From contig QKWP01000429.1 in the NCBI GenBank assembly GCA_003550325.1, forward strand, positions 180,483 through 244,482: a stretch of 64,000 nt of DNA, given 5' to 3'. The position numbers were made by a program, and so were the translations under genes. This DNA comes from Gigaspora rosea (lineage: Eukaryota; Glomeromycota; Glomeromycetes; Diversisporales; Gigasporaceae). Positions within the stretch are counted from its first letter, which is position 1, and every line of letters starts with the position of its first letter. Positions 22,667-34,593 of the stretch are shown here, one piece after another. A model generated the notes under the pieces. The model was not told the DNA's origin, made no database searches, and saw only the letters and a program-made list of their open reading frames with translations.

Positions 22667-23668
22667 ATATTAAGTCAATATTATTAGAGCTCTATGATGT
22701 GTTTGCTCGTGTTAAAATTATTCTGATTGTCTCACTTATACAAGCATGCAAACATATGAGTGCAGACAAAAAAGAACCAGACTTTGGGACTTTGAATTTA
22801 TAACTTAATAAACTCGGCTTTTGTAAAACCAGATTAATAGTAAAATGGAAAATAATTTAATTAAATTACACTCAATTGATCAGGCTTCTAGGTCTAAGCT
22901 CATTAATTTATAAACAAGAAAGTCAAAGTCTAGTTTCCTTTAAAGCACTTAAATACTAATATATGTAAGAGTCGATTTTTTTTATTCAGCTAAAGCTATA
23001 AAACAGTAACAATTTATTATAAAATGCATTATGGGGTTACACCTATCATATGTTTTATTATGTTTTTTTCGAAAAATTTTATCACAAAATTTTTTCATGT
23101 TAACGTTAGTACTTAGGTTGGGATTTAAGTTTGGAAAGGGTTTTCGAGTGCATAGAAAATTTAATCTAATTTTTGAGATAGGTTTAAAACACTATAGATG
23201 CGTTTTAGTAAAAGTCATAAATAAAGTTCTTTTTAATCACACAAAATTATCTATCTTATTAAATTACCATAATTTGGCAAATTTTTAGCAATTAATTTTT
23301 ATATAATTTTGAGCACATGTTATGTAACTTCTGAATCAAAATTTTCATGATTGAATAGTTACAACTCGTATATATTCAAATCAATAATGCAATAATACTT
23401 GAAAAACATTATAAAGCTGGTAATTTGCATATTACATTAATGATGGATAAATCCTGATTTTTTAAAAATCCCACATGTAATGCGGAATCACGCGCAGGAT
23501 CTGTCACGATTAATGAAAACATATATAAAAATTATCACTAGGAATATAATTTCTTGTTAAAATAATAAAAAAGCCTGTTACATATATGTTACATTTGATC
23601 TTGCGATCTATGTAGGAACTTCCTTTTTCGGATTTGCATCACAGGCGCAAATAAGTGTACGCCGGCGT
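22667..23668. other. Non-coding stretch
   Basis: No supportable gene. The open frame at 23031-23288 has no recognisable domain. The motif GCGCAAATAAGTG at 23645-23657 is shared with the inverted-repeat element near 34366. Confidence 0.35.
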
Positions 23669-24081
23669 CCCTATAAAAAAAGTGGTCTGTGTAGGCACGT
23701 GTTTCTACGGAGAGACACGGCTGAGTGTGGAACGGGCGGATGTCCGGGTTTGTACGTCTGTGTACCGTGTTGGCACGTTAAATTGGTCTGAATTGGACTG
23801 TTTACCCGGACATTTTGGACCGTAAATGGACCGGGTTTTGCTGCACTTTACTAAACCAAAACTTATGGGTTTTGGCACGGGTAATTACAGGTAAAATAAC
23901 GTAATAAAACGTGCACGGTATTGACACGTGCATTGGGTGGCACGTATGTAGAACGTAATATACGTGCCACTCTGTCACATTTTAGTTCGTGTTTCATGAC
24001 TTTACGTGCCACATGACACGTGTCTTTCCAGACAACCTCGAGCCAACCCGTACCAACACCCGGACCACTTTTCTTATAGGG
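23669..24081. mobile_element. GC-rich inverted-repeat element full of CACGTG motifs
   Basis: Inverted ends CCCTATAAAAAAAGTGGTC and GACCACTTTTCTTATAGGG, flanked by CGT on both sides (23666-23668, 24082-24084). The 413-bp interior is much richer in G and C than its surroundings and has about ten GGCACGT, CACGTG or CGTGCCAC motifs in both orientations. No coding capacity. The class is uncertain; a three-base duplication would fit a Harbinger- or CACTA-type MITE. Confidence 0.7.
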
Positions 24082-24400
24082 CGTAGACGATCAAAGACAA
24101 ATAAGGCCACAATGGCATATAAATAAGGTCACAATGGCATATATAATAATAACAAGTCACAGGATGAAAATACTAAGTATAAAGATACTTCCACCAGCAC
24201 TTGTTTGTGGTGGGCCAGGAATTGCCTGTGTTCAATCGATAACCCATTTTCAACGAATTGAATTAGCACGATAGTTATCTTAAGCTTTATCTATGGAATC
24301 ATAAAAACACTTCTCCGTGTAATTTAAGTTATTGCACGGGTCTTATGTGACAACCCGTGCTTTTTTCATTTACTTATTGCACGGGATTGTTACGTCAGAC
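24082..24400. other. Non-coding, with CACGGG/CCCGTG inverted motifs
   Basis: No gene. Its right part (from about 24340) carries TTGCACGGG and CCCGTGC in both orientations and was contiguous with 24689-24830 before the MITE at 24401-24680 inserted. Confidence 0.4.
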
Positions 24401-24680
24401 TAGTGATGTGCCGCGTATAGTACAGTACGCAAAAAAAGTTTTAGAATATTCTAGAACAAATAGTAAAACTATTCATATCTTAAATTTTCCCTTATGAAAC
24501 CGCCTTTTATTTTGTAAGCAAAATTATTCCTTGCAAAATTTTGTATATAGAAAGTTTATATATCATACGCGTACTATACGTATTTCACATACTATTCACA
24601 CTATACAACTATACGTACTGTATGTACTGTACGTACTGTACGCTAAAAAAATTTAGACATCATATAATGGCACATCACTA
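24401..24680. mobile_element. hAT-type MITE (280 bp)
   Basis: Ends TAGTGATGTGCC and GGCACATCACTA, flanked by the 8-bp repeat CGTCAGAC (24393-24400, 24681-24688). GTACTGTACG-like motifs are tandemly repeated near its right end and echoed near the left end. Non-coding. Confidence 0.92.
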
Positions 24681-24701
24681 CGTCAGACATCGTGCAATAA
24701 G

Positions 24702-24829
24702 ATAGTTATTATATGGGTTGTTGAATAACTCGTTACACACACAGGCTCATATTTAAATCCCGTGCCTTCGGCACGGAATATGAACCCGTGTGTAACAGGG
24801 TTATTCACTACAACCCATACAATAACTAT
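24702..24829. repeat. Long hairpin with TTCG loop
   Basis: ATAGTTATTATATGGGTTGT pairs with ACAACCCATACAATAACTAT, and the centre CCCGTGCC-TTCG-GCACGG forms a GC stem with a TTCG tetraloop. About 128 bp. Probably a MITE or part of the CACGGG element it adjoins. Confidence 0.65.
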
Positions 24830-26699
24830 AAATCGTTGTGCTCATTGTTTTTGCGTTTAGTGTTAAATGCCAAAAGATAAATGATATCGCAAAATATATA
24901 GTGAATTTGTAGTACAAATTTTATGGTCTATGGTTAAATAGGTTTTTGAGCCTGTTTATAGGAGATGCGTTTGTTTGTAGCTTTTAATACCATTAAAATT
25001 ATGCGCTAACGTTGATCAATATAAAAGGTTATTAATTTGTTGGTTGTAGCTAAAGTAGAGCTGGGTCTTATGAGCATGATTCTGAATCATGCTCATTTTA
25101 TCCTATCAAAAACAATATATAGCTGGTCAAAATTAAAATTTAATACATATTAGCCTTAATAATATTACAAATATATATACAGTATATATATATATTGGTT
25201 ATTTCTACTTGTTTTCTCCGTTCTTATGCATTTTTCAGTTTTTTTTTTATTATGCTCATTAATACAAATGAATTCGAAAAATGTGTAATTCCTTATCACT
25301 AAGCTAAAGCTTTGCAATTTTTCTTACGGTAATCTATAGCACCATATATAAGTTTTTTTTCGATTTTTTACCTCTAAAAATTATAGAGTGGATGCATGAA
25401 TTATATTATTATGTAATTTTATACAAATAACAAAATTTTCAACAATATTTAATTATATATTGGTGCCAATCAAAGCGTATAGAAAAGTCGTTATATAATA
25501 TGATAAAACGTAGCGCACAACTAATTGTAACACGGGTGTCATCAATGATGACTGTGAATCTGGAGACGACACTAAGTAAATTATTACAAGTAGCATGCAC
25601 AAATAATAAAGTATTAAATGCATAATTACTGGTTTTAAGTTATTTTCATGAACAGCAAATATTCAAAACACGACTTACAGGATTTCTCTTGGCATTACCA
25701 GTGTTGGCAATTGCGTGAATTTGGACATATAAAAAATTTTTTGGACAAATTTGGACATAGTCCAAATGCCAACACTGGGCATTACTCATATGATGTAGCA
25801 CAAAGAAAGGTATGCATAGATTAGGTCTTTTATAATAACGTAAAGTATATAAGATTTTATGAGTTTATCCTATGGAACTATAAACCTATTTAGACAATAT
25901 AGTTTATTAGAGTATGTAACATACAAAAAAATTTGTAAAAAGCCCTTAATATACTTTAGAGAAGGCATCTCAATAAATCAAAAAATAAATTATAGGTTTT
26001 CGTTTGGACACTGATCACTAATATATCAAAATAAATCTGATAAGTAAATTTCAGCTAAAAGAAAAGCAAGTGTTTCTCTAACATTGAAGTTAAGAAATGT
26101 GGTTTAAATTCTGATACACCCAGATTATAAGTTATGAAACGATTTTCCAGCAGTCTGAATGGGTCATTGTTTCTTTGAACTGCTAACAAGAGAAAAATTG
26201 GTTGTTAACACTACAAAAGTAGGTAAGATTCATTGTATCAAAAATTAAGGATACAATTCACAGCACTAATCTTGCAACTTGTGCAGACTTGCTGTAAAAA
26301 TACAATTCTTAGTATTATTTTGCTTCTTACGACTAGAATTAGTTATCTATCTGTTCATGAGACTATTCTGGCGCTTTAAATATTACTTTAAACTGGATGC
26401 CCATGTAAATTAAAAACTTTTTGATAACATTTTTCGATTTTAATTATCAACTGTAATAAAAATTTATCTATTAAGTGGTGAATGCTTAACAGCAAATGTA
26501 GGATTTAGAAATAAGTTTTAATTTTAGTTAATTATACATTGAAATACATGCATTATCTATAGTAAATTTTATAATACAATAACATATTAATATTTAATAA
26601 CTTATAAATGATATAAAAATTCGCACAGATATCTAGCTTCGGAAATTTACTTTATTAGTTATAAAATTTGGCATTTACTAACATCAAATGTAGCTATTC
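24830..26699. other. Non-coding stretch
   Basis: No gene identified. It contains a short perfect palindrome GAGCATGATTC/GAATCATGCTC near 25073-25096 and the tiny MITE at 25699-25777. Confidence 0.35.
25699..25777. mobile_element. 79-bp hAT-type MITE
   Basis: Ends CAGTGTTGGCA and TGCCAACACTG, flanked by GGCATTAC (25691-25698, 25778-25785). Its 57-bp interior contains TTTGGACATA-type motifs in both orientations. Related sequence, without clean ends, is at 38206-38370. Confidence 0.88.
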
Positions 26700-27794
26700 C
26701 TACCAATGTTGTTGAGATAATTCAACCAACTTGTCTAAACCTTTACCAATGGCTTCAAAAAGGCAAGTTTCCATAGATCTCTTAATATTTTCTATTTTCC
26801 TCCTTATTTCGTCTATTCCCTTATTTAGTTCCTCCATCTTTCTTTTTAATTCATCTATCTCTTCTTTCTTTCAATGACAATCTTCTTAATGCTTTATTTA
26901 TTTGTTTTTGAAACGATCCTGCCGCTTCTTCAGACGCAATTGTCAATAAACTTTCTTCTCTCTTCGTTGCATTATTTAGTTGTTCTTGTAATTTCTCGAG
27001 CTTTTTTTGTGATGTTTCAAGTTGTTTTTTCAATGTTTCATTTTCATTTATTAATAAGTCGTCAATTCTTTTGTTTATTTTATGTAAACTCTCTGGTATG
27101 TAAATATCTTGACAAGATGCTAAATGATTCAGTAACTTTTTTCTGGCTTCCTTACGAATCTTTTTATTAATGTTAATTTGATTTTGTTTTCCTTCTCCTT
27201 TTATATTTATTGGTGGAATATCTAAATGGACAACTCTCCTATTACAAGATTCAATTACTTCGACAATTGCTTTATTACTTTCTTCAAGCAAGGATTGGAT
27301 ATCACTTTCACATTCTTCATCATTTTCAAAATTATAAAATTTTGTTCGAACGATAGTAGTATACTTAGTAATGTCTTTACAAATATGTTTATCAAAAAGA
27401 ATATTTCTCAATATTTCATAAGCCACAATTTCTTCTGGTGTTAATCTCTCTCCACATACAAATAAAATTTGATTTATTCCTTTCTTGACCTTTTTACATC
27501 CTTTAGCTATTTCAACTAGTACAGTTCTTAGGCTCAATGGCGTCACCAATTCCAACGGTATCAATGATTCGATATTTCACATTCATCACCTTTCCATTAA
27601 TATTTCTTTCTACATTAAATAATTCTTCTTGAATCTTTTTAGTTTGACTAAGCGATTTCTCACTTTCTTTAAAAATTTCATTGAATTCACCATTTTTTTA
27701 AAAATTTTCTCTTCATTTACTAGTATATTGGCTAAGGCAGATAACCTTGACCTGTGCGACCAATTAATAGGATATTTTTTATATCTTCTCCCAT
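26700..27794 (-). pseudogene. AIG1-type (IMAP-like) GTPase pseudogene
   Basis: Reads from ATG at 27794 leftward. The first residues, MGEDIKNILLIGRTGQG, are the start of an AIG1 G domain. The P-loop GxxGxGKS is then broken by a one-base loss exactly at the Lys codon. A second frame change leads to a switch/G3 region (IIDTVGIGD), and a third follows at that Asp. The open piece 27564-26851 carries family-typical LVEIAKGCKKVKKGINQ, a YTTIVRTKF segment and a long coiled-coil tail. A final frame change gives a further coiled coil (ELKRKMEELNKGIDEI) ending at TAG, 26700-26702. AIG1 GTPases bind GTP at membranes and are expanded in some fungi. With at least four frame breaks and no intact P-loop it is non-functional. 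Confidence 0.85.
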
Positions 27795-27973
27795 TTATTT
27801 TTTTTTTTTTACATAAGTACAGTATAATGCAGTAAATTATAAACATGAAATATGTTATATCTAATAACGTTGAAAGCTTAAATTTAATCAATAGTATGTG
27901 AAAATCGATAAATTAGAAAATATTCTAAAATGATATTCACCACATATCTTTGAAAAAGGAAGAAAATTAGAAG
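27795..27973. other. Spacer
   Basis: Poly-T tract and AT-rich DNA between the GTPase pseudogene start and the duplicated block. No feature. Confidence 0.3.
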
Positions 27974-30902
27974 TTTACAGATATTGTAAATAAACATGGC
28001 ATATATATACGTATTTCTACATTGGTATATAATGAAAGGTAGTTTTGCGGCGTAGTCCGAAAACATGTTACACGATTAATAATATCAGAATTAAATAAAT
28101 TGTAATTGTGCTTTTTTTACCAAAGATTCATTATTTGTGAATTTGTTGCTTACTATTTTCATCTTGGTTAGGCTATATGTAACCTCAAGTCATTGCTACA
28201 ATAATACAGTGCAACAGAATGAAACATACGTCAGAAGTGGTTGCGTTTTTATGAAGATCAATATCTAAAATAAATAGTATATAGGCCCAATTATACAATG
28301 TACAATGTTTAAAAAAAACGTCTATCATTATATATAGGATTTTCGAATCTAAGTTCATAACTCCCTGGGGCTTTTACAGAAGGTCTGTAATTGTAATGTA
28401 ATAACAAGTACATACAAGAACAAGTACGTACTATATATAAAAAAGTTGGAATAAACAATTTCCTTTTTGGATAAAATGGGCAATGTGGCGGCTTACGAGG
28501 ATACACCAAAATATTAATTGACAAATTGAAATTCATCATAAGTTTAAAATCAATCCAAACAAATTTAAAATATATATCAAATAAAATGTTACTGTCGTTA
28601 ATGAATATGTGAAGAGAAAAAATTTCTCTCCAAACATTTAACCTAACGATAAGATTATCTTTTTTTTTTTGCAATCAAAAAAAAAAAAAATTTTAATTAA
28701 AAATTAAAGATTTTGAAGATTCAGCTTAATAACATTAATGCTATATTTTTTAATGCCAAAAGCCCTTTTAGCATATCCTAACAATATTTATCTAGCATAC
28801 TAAATATATATCCAAACTCTATAATTGAGATAAAATGATTACAGCGATACACAGAAATAAATTTCTTATCTTAGCACAAGACTATGTACAACTATTTTTG
28901 TTGAAAACATTTTTTTGATGCTACTAGTCTACTACAGAGAATAATATTACTGTAGCTCCAAGATCATGAATTCCAATAATTTGTCTTTCTCGAAGTCAAT
29001 TAAATTAAATGTTATAAGGCATGGTCGTAATAAATAAACGTAAGTGGTTTGTCTTATTTATTTAATTTATTGTTTTTTTTTTTATTCTTAAAAATTATAT
29101 TGATAAATGAGTGATTAAAATTAATATAGTATTAAAATTTGTGATTAATAGTTGTTAATTTGTGATTAATATGCTTTTTGCATATTTTTGTGTAACCCGT
29201 ATATGCGAATATTCTTTATCATTGTCATCTATTATGCTGCATATATTCTTTATTATTGTTGCCCCTATTTACAATCAACAAGTTTTTTATTCGCTCATTA
29301 GGACTTCATGCATGTAATAAACAATAACTTTCAGGTCAAAATGATCTATTCGAAAGTATCGTTCTTAATTTGTATCTCAAAAATATCTAATTATCTAAAA
29401 AAAAAACCACTTTTATGAATAAATTAATATTCTCATCATTTATACTACTATATGGGTGTTTCTGTACATTATATATATAGGACCTTTTTACTCAGCGGAC
29501 TGCGGGCTTTCAAAAATTAGTATCAGTAATTTAAACGTCAAGCAGAGCTTAAATTTTTTTTGATCATATGTCCTATTAAGACAATTTTTAAGCCCTGATT
29601 TTGTTATATAAAAGTTCTATATTTAGAATGCACATTTTTCTTGACAAACACATGTTCTTGATTAACTCATGTAATGTGAATAACAACTTCAATTTTAAAG
29701 CATAAAAAAAGATGCTGAGGGAAACATAGGACTTTACGGAATTTAGTAGTCACCACCAAAATAAAGCCAAACAATTGTGCGATATACGCAATAAGTAGCG
29801 GTACGTTTGGCAAGGCAAGGCGTATCGGATATACGGCAATAACACAAGAACAACAAATTCGGTAACGAGAGGAGCGCGAAAATAGACAAAAAAACCACCT
29901 TAATGGCAGCAAAAACTATTAATAAATTACATGCGGGGATAGGAGAGAACAAAATTTAACATCTTAATATAAACCTATCACCGTCAACAACCATTTAATT
30001 GCGATTATAATCACTTACAACTTTGAAGTATGATTATGTATTAAACCCCTCTTTAATATTACTATTTCCATCATTATTCCACGAAACTAATTTGAAAGCT
30101 TTAATACGGACACAAGCTTAACCAAATTTGTCGAACACCTCATCCTTCTCAAGCCCTGGCTAAAACTTTCATCTTTTAATTACATTCTTTTTTTGGTAGC
30201 AATTTCAGGTGGCCTGATCTTGCACACAAAGGGAGATTTCTTGTGATTATTCTATTCTCCCTTTTCTCTTATTTGATCATTGTAGGTTGGAAAGTGGCTT
30301 AGCGACGATTTCTTTACGATTTGTCCGCGAATTTTCACCGGTGTATTGGGTAATTCGGGACTTTTTGTGATTTAAGAGTCATCCTGAATAACTAGTACAA
30401 TACTATCTTTTTTATTATGTCACGTGATCTTCTTACGGATGAATAAGAGCAAAATTTTAATCGATTAGTTAACCGACTATTGCTAACTAATCAAAGAAAC
30501 GATTAATCGATTAGTGTTTCTTAGTTGATTTAATTTAGTAACAATAATACAGAATATACTTTATATTATGATAAAATTTTATTGATTATCGATTAATAGT
30601 TGATTCGATTAATCGATTAATAGTTGGTTCAAAATTATTGCAGGTCTGATCGGAGTGCATTGGCGGAAGTTTCCAAATTTTAATAACATAATTAAAAAGA
30701 TTTATAAAAATGGCATTTTTATTAAATTTGTAATAATGCAATGTCATCGCTTTGTGTAACATAACTTCGTATAAAAATGGGAATAAAGTTAATGTCAGGA
30801 ATATATAGCAAAGCCATTTGTCTCTCTATTTGATCCAAAATACTATTATCTCCCCTAATTTTTATCATTTAAAATCCTTATCAAGGAATTTTGAATCCAA
30901 TA

Positions 30903-32570
30903 ATGACGTCATTATCATATAAAATATATTTTTATATTTTACTTTGCCTTATAATTATTTGTAATATTTCGTCAGCTAAAACACTTAAAAAACGTGATCT
31001 TACTTCATGTCTTGCTGATGTACAAGGCACATTAGTATATCCTAATTCACCTGAATATAATGCTGATCTTATAGATGAAAATACTCGTGTAAATTTTACC
31101 CCATCTGTGATAGTATATACTAAAACAGTGACTGATGTTCAATTATCCGTTTATTGTGCAAGTTCTCTTAATATGAGCATTTCAGCTAGATCAGGTGGTC
31201 ATTCTTATGAAAAATATAGTAGTGCAGGTGCAATAGTCGTAGATATCACAAATTTGAATAAAATTGACATAAATTCAACTGCAAATACTGCAGTTATCGG
31301 TGCTGGAAATAGATTGGGTTCCATTTATTATACATTGAGTCAAGCTGGTTTCTTAATTCCTGCTGGAACTTGCCCAAATATCGGTATAGGTGGTCATGCA
31401 TTAGGTGGTGTAAGTAGTTATTCTCATATTATTTGAATATTGAATAGTGAAATAAACTAGTACTGTCAGAAAAAATTCTCAATTCCATGATTTTTTAAGT
31501 TATTTGAATTTAAATATTGATGTCACAAGATGTTAAAACGAGGATTTTTTTTTCTGAAGAACTAGTTTATATCCAAAATTGCGTAAAATTTTTTTTAATA
31601 TAATCGATGAAAATTGCAGGGATATGGGCTATATGGAAGAAAATATGGTCTCGCGTTAGATAGCATCCTTTCCATGGACCTTGTGGACCCTACCGGACGT
31701 CTAATAATTGTAAATAAAGATCAGTATACGGATTTATTCTTTGCACTTCTCGGAGCTGGTGCAAATAATTTTGGAATAGTCACTTCGTTTACATTCAAAA
31801 TTTATCCTACTCCTCCTAGTGTCACATCTATTTCATTGAACTATGCGATTACTAATATCCAGAATGTTTTTGATGCATATAACCAACTTGGTTCGTCACT
31901 ACCTGATGATATATCATTCTCAATAGTCATAGATAATGGTTCTATAGAATTTCAAGGTGTTTATCTAGGAACGCAAACGAATGCAAATCAAATTTTGAGT
32001 CAATTTATTACCCAGTCACAACCAACTTCAACTCAATTTACGGAAGAAAGTTTTTTCAATAGCGTTTTACGACGGGGATTTCAGCAAACAAATGGCACAA
32101 TATATCTATTTCATAGTCCTAGTGACTTTAAGGCAAAATCTTTCTATGTTAAATCACCTGGACTTTCTGCCGCAGGTGTTCAATCTCTTATAACCTTTAT
32201 GAAAGGTCTTCCCACCACTTGTCCGACATATGCAATATTTGATTTATATGCCGGTGGTGCGGCGAATAACGTTCCTGCAAATGCTACAGCATTCGTACAT
32301 AGGGATGAACTTTATTCAATTAAATTATTAACAACTTTAAATGGTGATAATGCGACAAACCAACAATGTTTTAATCAATTAAATAGTTTTGGTGAAGCTT
32401 TTCAAGCAAATTATACTGATTATAGTTGTTATCAAAATTATATTGATCGTGATTTAACAGATTGGCAAACAAGATATTATGGAAGTAATTTACCTGCATT
32501 AATTGCTATAAAAAAAATTTATGATCCTAATAATGTATTTAATTATCCTCAAAGTATTCCTTTAGAATAG
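30903..32570 (+). CDS. Secreted FAD-linked oxidase, berberine-bridge-enzyme type (copy B)
   Basis: Exons 30903-31409 and 31620-32570 with a 210-bp intron (GTAAGT...TTGCAG); 485 residues. Same layout as copy A: signal peptide, KKR site, FAD-binding domain with RSGGHS (His100) and GTCPNIGIGGH (Cys157), and a BBE C-terminus ending FNYPQSIPLE. The signal peptide is three residues shorter. Changes from copy A include FALLGAG for FALRGAG in the FAD-binding region (Arg is usual in the family) and a VVRWGF to VLRRGF stretch. No stops, so it may be active, but the Arg-to-Leu change may affect the enzyme. It could also be an early pseudogene. Confidence 0.9.
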
Positions 32571-33177
32571 TGTAATAGTGTAACGTATAATTAATCAATA
32601 TTATTAATAGATAATTTTATTGTACCTAAATTCTTTTAATAATTCTATAATAAGACCGCACAAGATTATATAATTAATTTCATATCACGAGCTAGTGATC
32701 TGAGACGCGGGCGCGCGGCTTTTTGTTTTTTTTAAGTAAATTTTTTTTATATATAATTCCTAAAATACCTGATAAATTACGCCTTCCGGCGTCCCTTCAT
32801 AGAAAGGGTTTAAAAAAAAAAAAAAAAAATACCTGATAAAAAATTGGCCGAATAATTTTTGACTGATCCGATTAGTTGGCATAATAGATTCAATAAGGGA
32901 AATTAGTCATCATGCTTTCAATTATATTATGTACCGGAGAATTAGTTAGAAATTGTTTTCGGTACGAGATATAATTGAAAGTGTGATGACAGGTTTTCTC
33001 TTGGTGGCATTCATATATGCGTAATTAAAGATCAGGTGACCAATATAAGGTAGCTGCGCAGTGTTGATGTGCCGTAAACCAGGAACAAAAATAGGATACA
33101 TTTATAGGTTGAAATCCAAAAAAATCAGTGCAAATTGTCAAGTTTTAAAAGTTAAATTCGTAAACTTATCTGTATAT

Positions 33178-33282
33178 TTTCACGTGAGTGACGGTCGTAT
33201 GTCGTAATGTAGGATCGACAAAAGCTAAAACTAGTCATATGATATTAATTATAAATAACATGTATTATAGTATAGCGTCATT
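33178..33282 (+). repeat. Left fragment of split LTR (gag-bearing family)
   Basis: Starts TCACGTGAGTGACGG, matching the LTR start at 11976, and stops at GCGTCATT. The LTR resumes at 41829 (TTCTTTATTAATAATT), exactly where the first copy continues, so 33283-41828 interrupts it. Confidence 0.7.
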
Positions 33283-34054
33283 AACCCCCTCCAATCTTTT
33301 TTTATCGGCATGCTGTATATCGTTTCCAATAATGTTAAGGTTATATGTAGATCATCTTGGTTATTGGCTGTTTTTTTAAACGTGAACCGCCACATTTCCT
33401 TTTAAGCTAAAACGGAAAGGATTTTCGTCAAATAATTTTATATTATCTTTATCTGATATCGATATCAGAACTATCTTGATATATCTGATATATCTGATAT
33501 ATCTGATATAGCCCTCGAAAATTTTTATCGTATTCGGGTTGTATTTATAAATTTTTGGTTATCACGTGAGATTATATATTGATAAAGGTTTCACGCAATA
33601 ACAAATTTGTTATGTAAATACTGTAATACATAATTTTAAGTGTTTATTTCATTTATTTATTTATATTAATTATTATTATCATTATTTTTTTGACCGTAAA
33701 TAATAAAACGTAAAAAGAAGCCGAACTTCGTGGTAAATTTACCTATTAAAGTAACACTTTTACTTACCTAATTTAATTTATTTAATTTATTTTTTTTTTG
33801 AATAAACATTCTGTGCGTTTCGATTAGATAATGCAGATACACTAACTAGTCAGATACTATGCTTGATTATGTTCGATTAAGCCTTTGGACAAAACCTTAC
33901 TAAGGCAACCTCATGAGTTCAAGTTGATAATTACATTAGTGATATGCTGCGGTAATGACGTTGATGATTGAGTTGATATATGTACGACGTACGTAATTCA
34001 ACAGATCGAAAAGGTGTCTAAGAAAGACATGAGCGCTCACGGGGCCTGGGGTCA
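33283..34054. other. Non-coding stretch with a GATATATCT short repeat
   Basis: No gene found. TGATATATC is tandemly repeated at about 33474-33515, preceded by ATCTGATATCGATATCAGA, a perfect palindrome. Confidence 0.4.
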
Positions 34055-34389
34055 TTTTACTTATTTGCGCGGGTAACACAAACCAAAAAAGGAATTCCGA
34101 TTTTGTAAATAAACTAAGTGCGAGAGATAAAAATTTAGGGTTAGGGCCTTAACGTTAGAGGCTATAGGGTTAGAGTGATGTTTAATATAAGTAAAATTTC
34201 ATTCTCGTCATTTTTAATTAGTGCACCAAGATCGATTTAAACATTAGTTTTTGCGTATTTTCGCTTTTTTCTTCTTTTACGCGTGTTCGAATTCTTCGTC
34301 GGGCTGATCCGGAATAGTCAAAATTTGCACTCTCCGATTGGCTATTTCCTCTCCAGGAGCTTGTATTACCCGCGCAAATAAGTGGATGC
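34055..34389. mobile_element. Inverted-repeat element with ACTTATTTGCGCGGGTAA ends
   Basis: An 18-bp perfect inverted repeat (34059-34076, 34366-34383) lies inside a 12-bp direct repeat GGCCTGGGGTCA (34043-34054, 34390-34401). The 335 bp between the direct repeats are non-coding and contain a short TTAGGGTTAGGG stretch. GCGCAAATAAGTG is shared with 23645-23657. Probably a non-autonomous transposon; the class is unclear. Confidence 0.6.
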
Positions 34390-34593
34390 GGCCTGGGGTC
34401 ACGATTGTGAGGTGCTAAATAAGGGATTGGAGACAGGTGAGTATGATGTAAAATCAACTTCCGCAAATGGCAACCATCGAACATGAGTGAGTACAGGTAA
34501 AGGAAAACGACCCCAACAATTACATCAGATATAGTCAATTCTGCTACGAGAAACAAAACATATCGCAACCCGATCCCGCCCACCTGACATTTC

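Larger units (their letters stand above)
27974..33282 (+). repeat. Duplicated block, copy B (carries FAD oxidase)
   Basis: The left 350 bp match copy C only (from 53552). From about 28330 it matches copies A and C; from 30631 to 32802 it matches A; 32803-33177 matches 11601-11973; then about 105 bp of the gag-element LTR follow. It has the empty sites for the insertions at 527-814, 1011-1314, 5581-11596 (copy A) and 54070-57999 (copy C), making it the least interrupted copy. Confidence 0.88.

Noticed and set aside
23031..23288. 85-codon open frame as a gene
   Set aside because: AT-rich composition makes such a frame plausible by chance; no domain, signal or neighbour supports it.
34130..34145. 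TTAGGGTTAGGG as a possible telomere or subtelomere mark (also near 57765)
   Set aside because: Only two units at each place, in the middle of transposon-rich DNA; no array.
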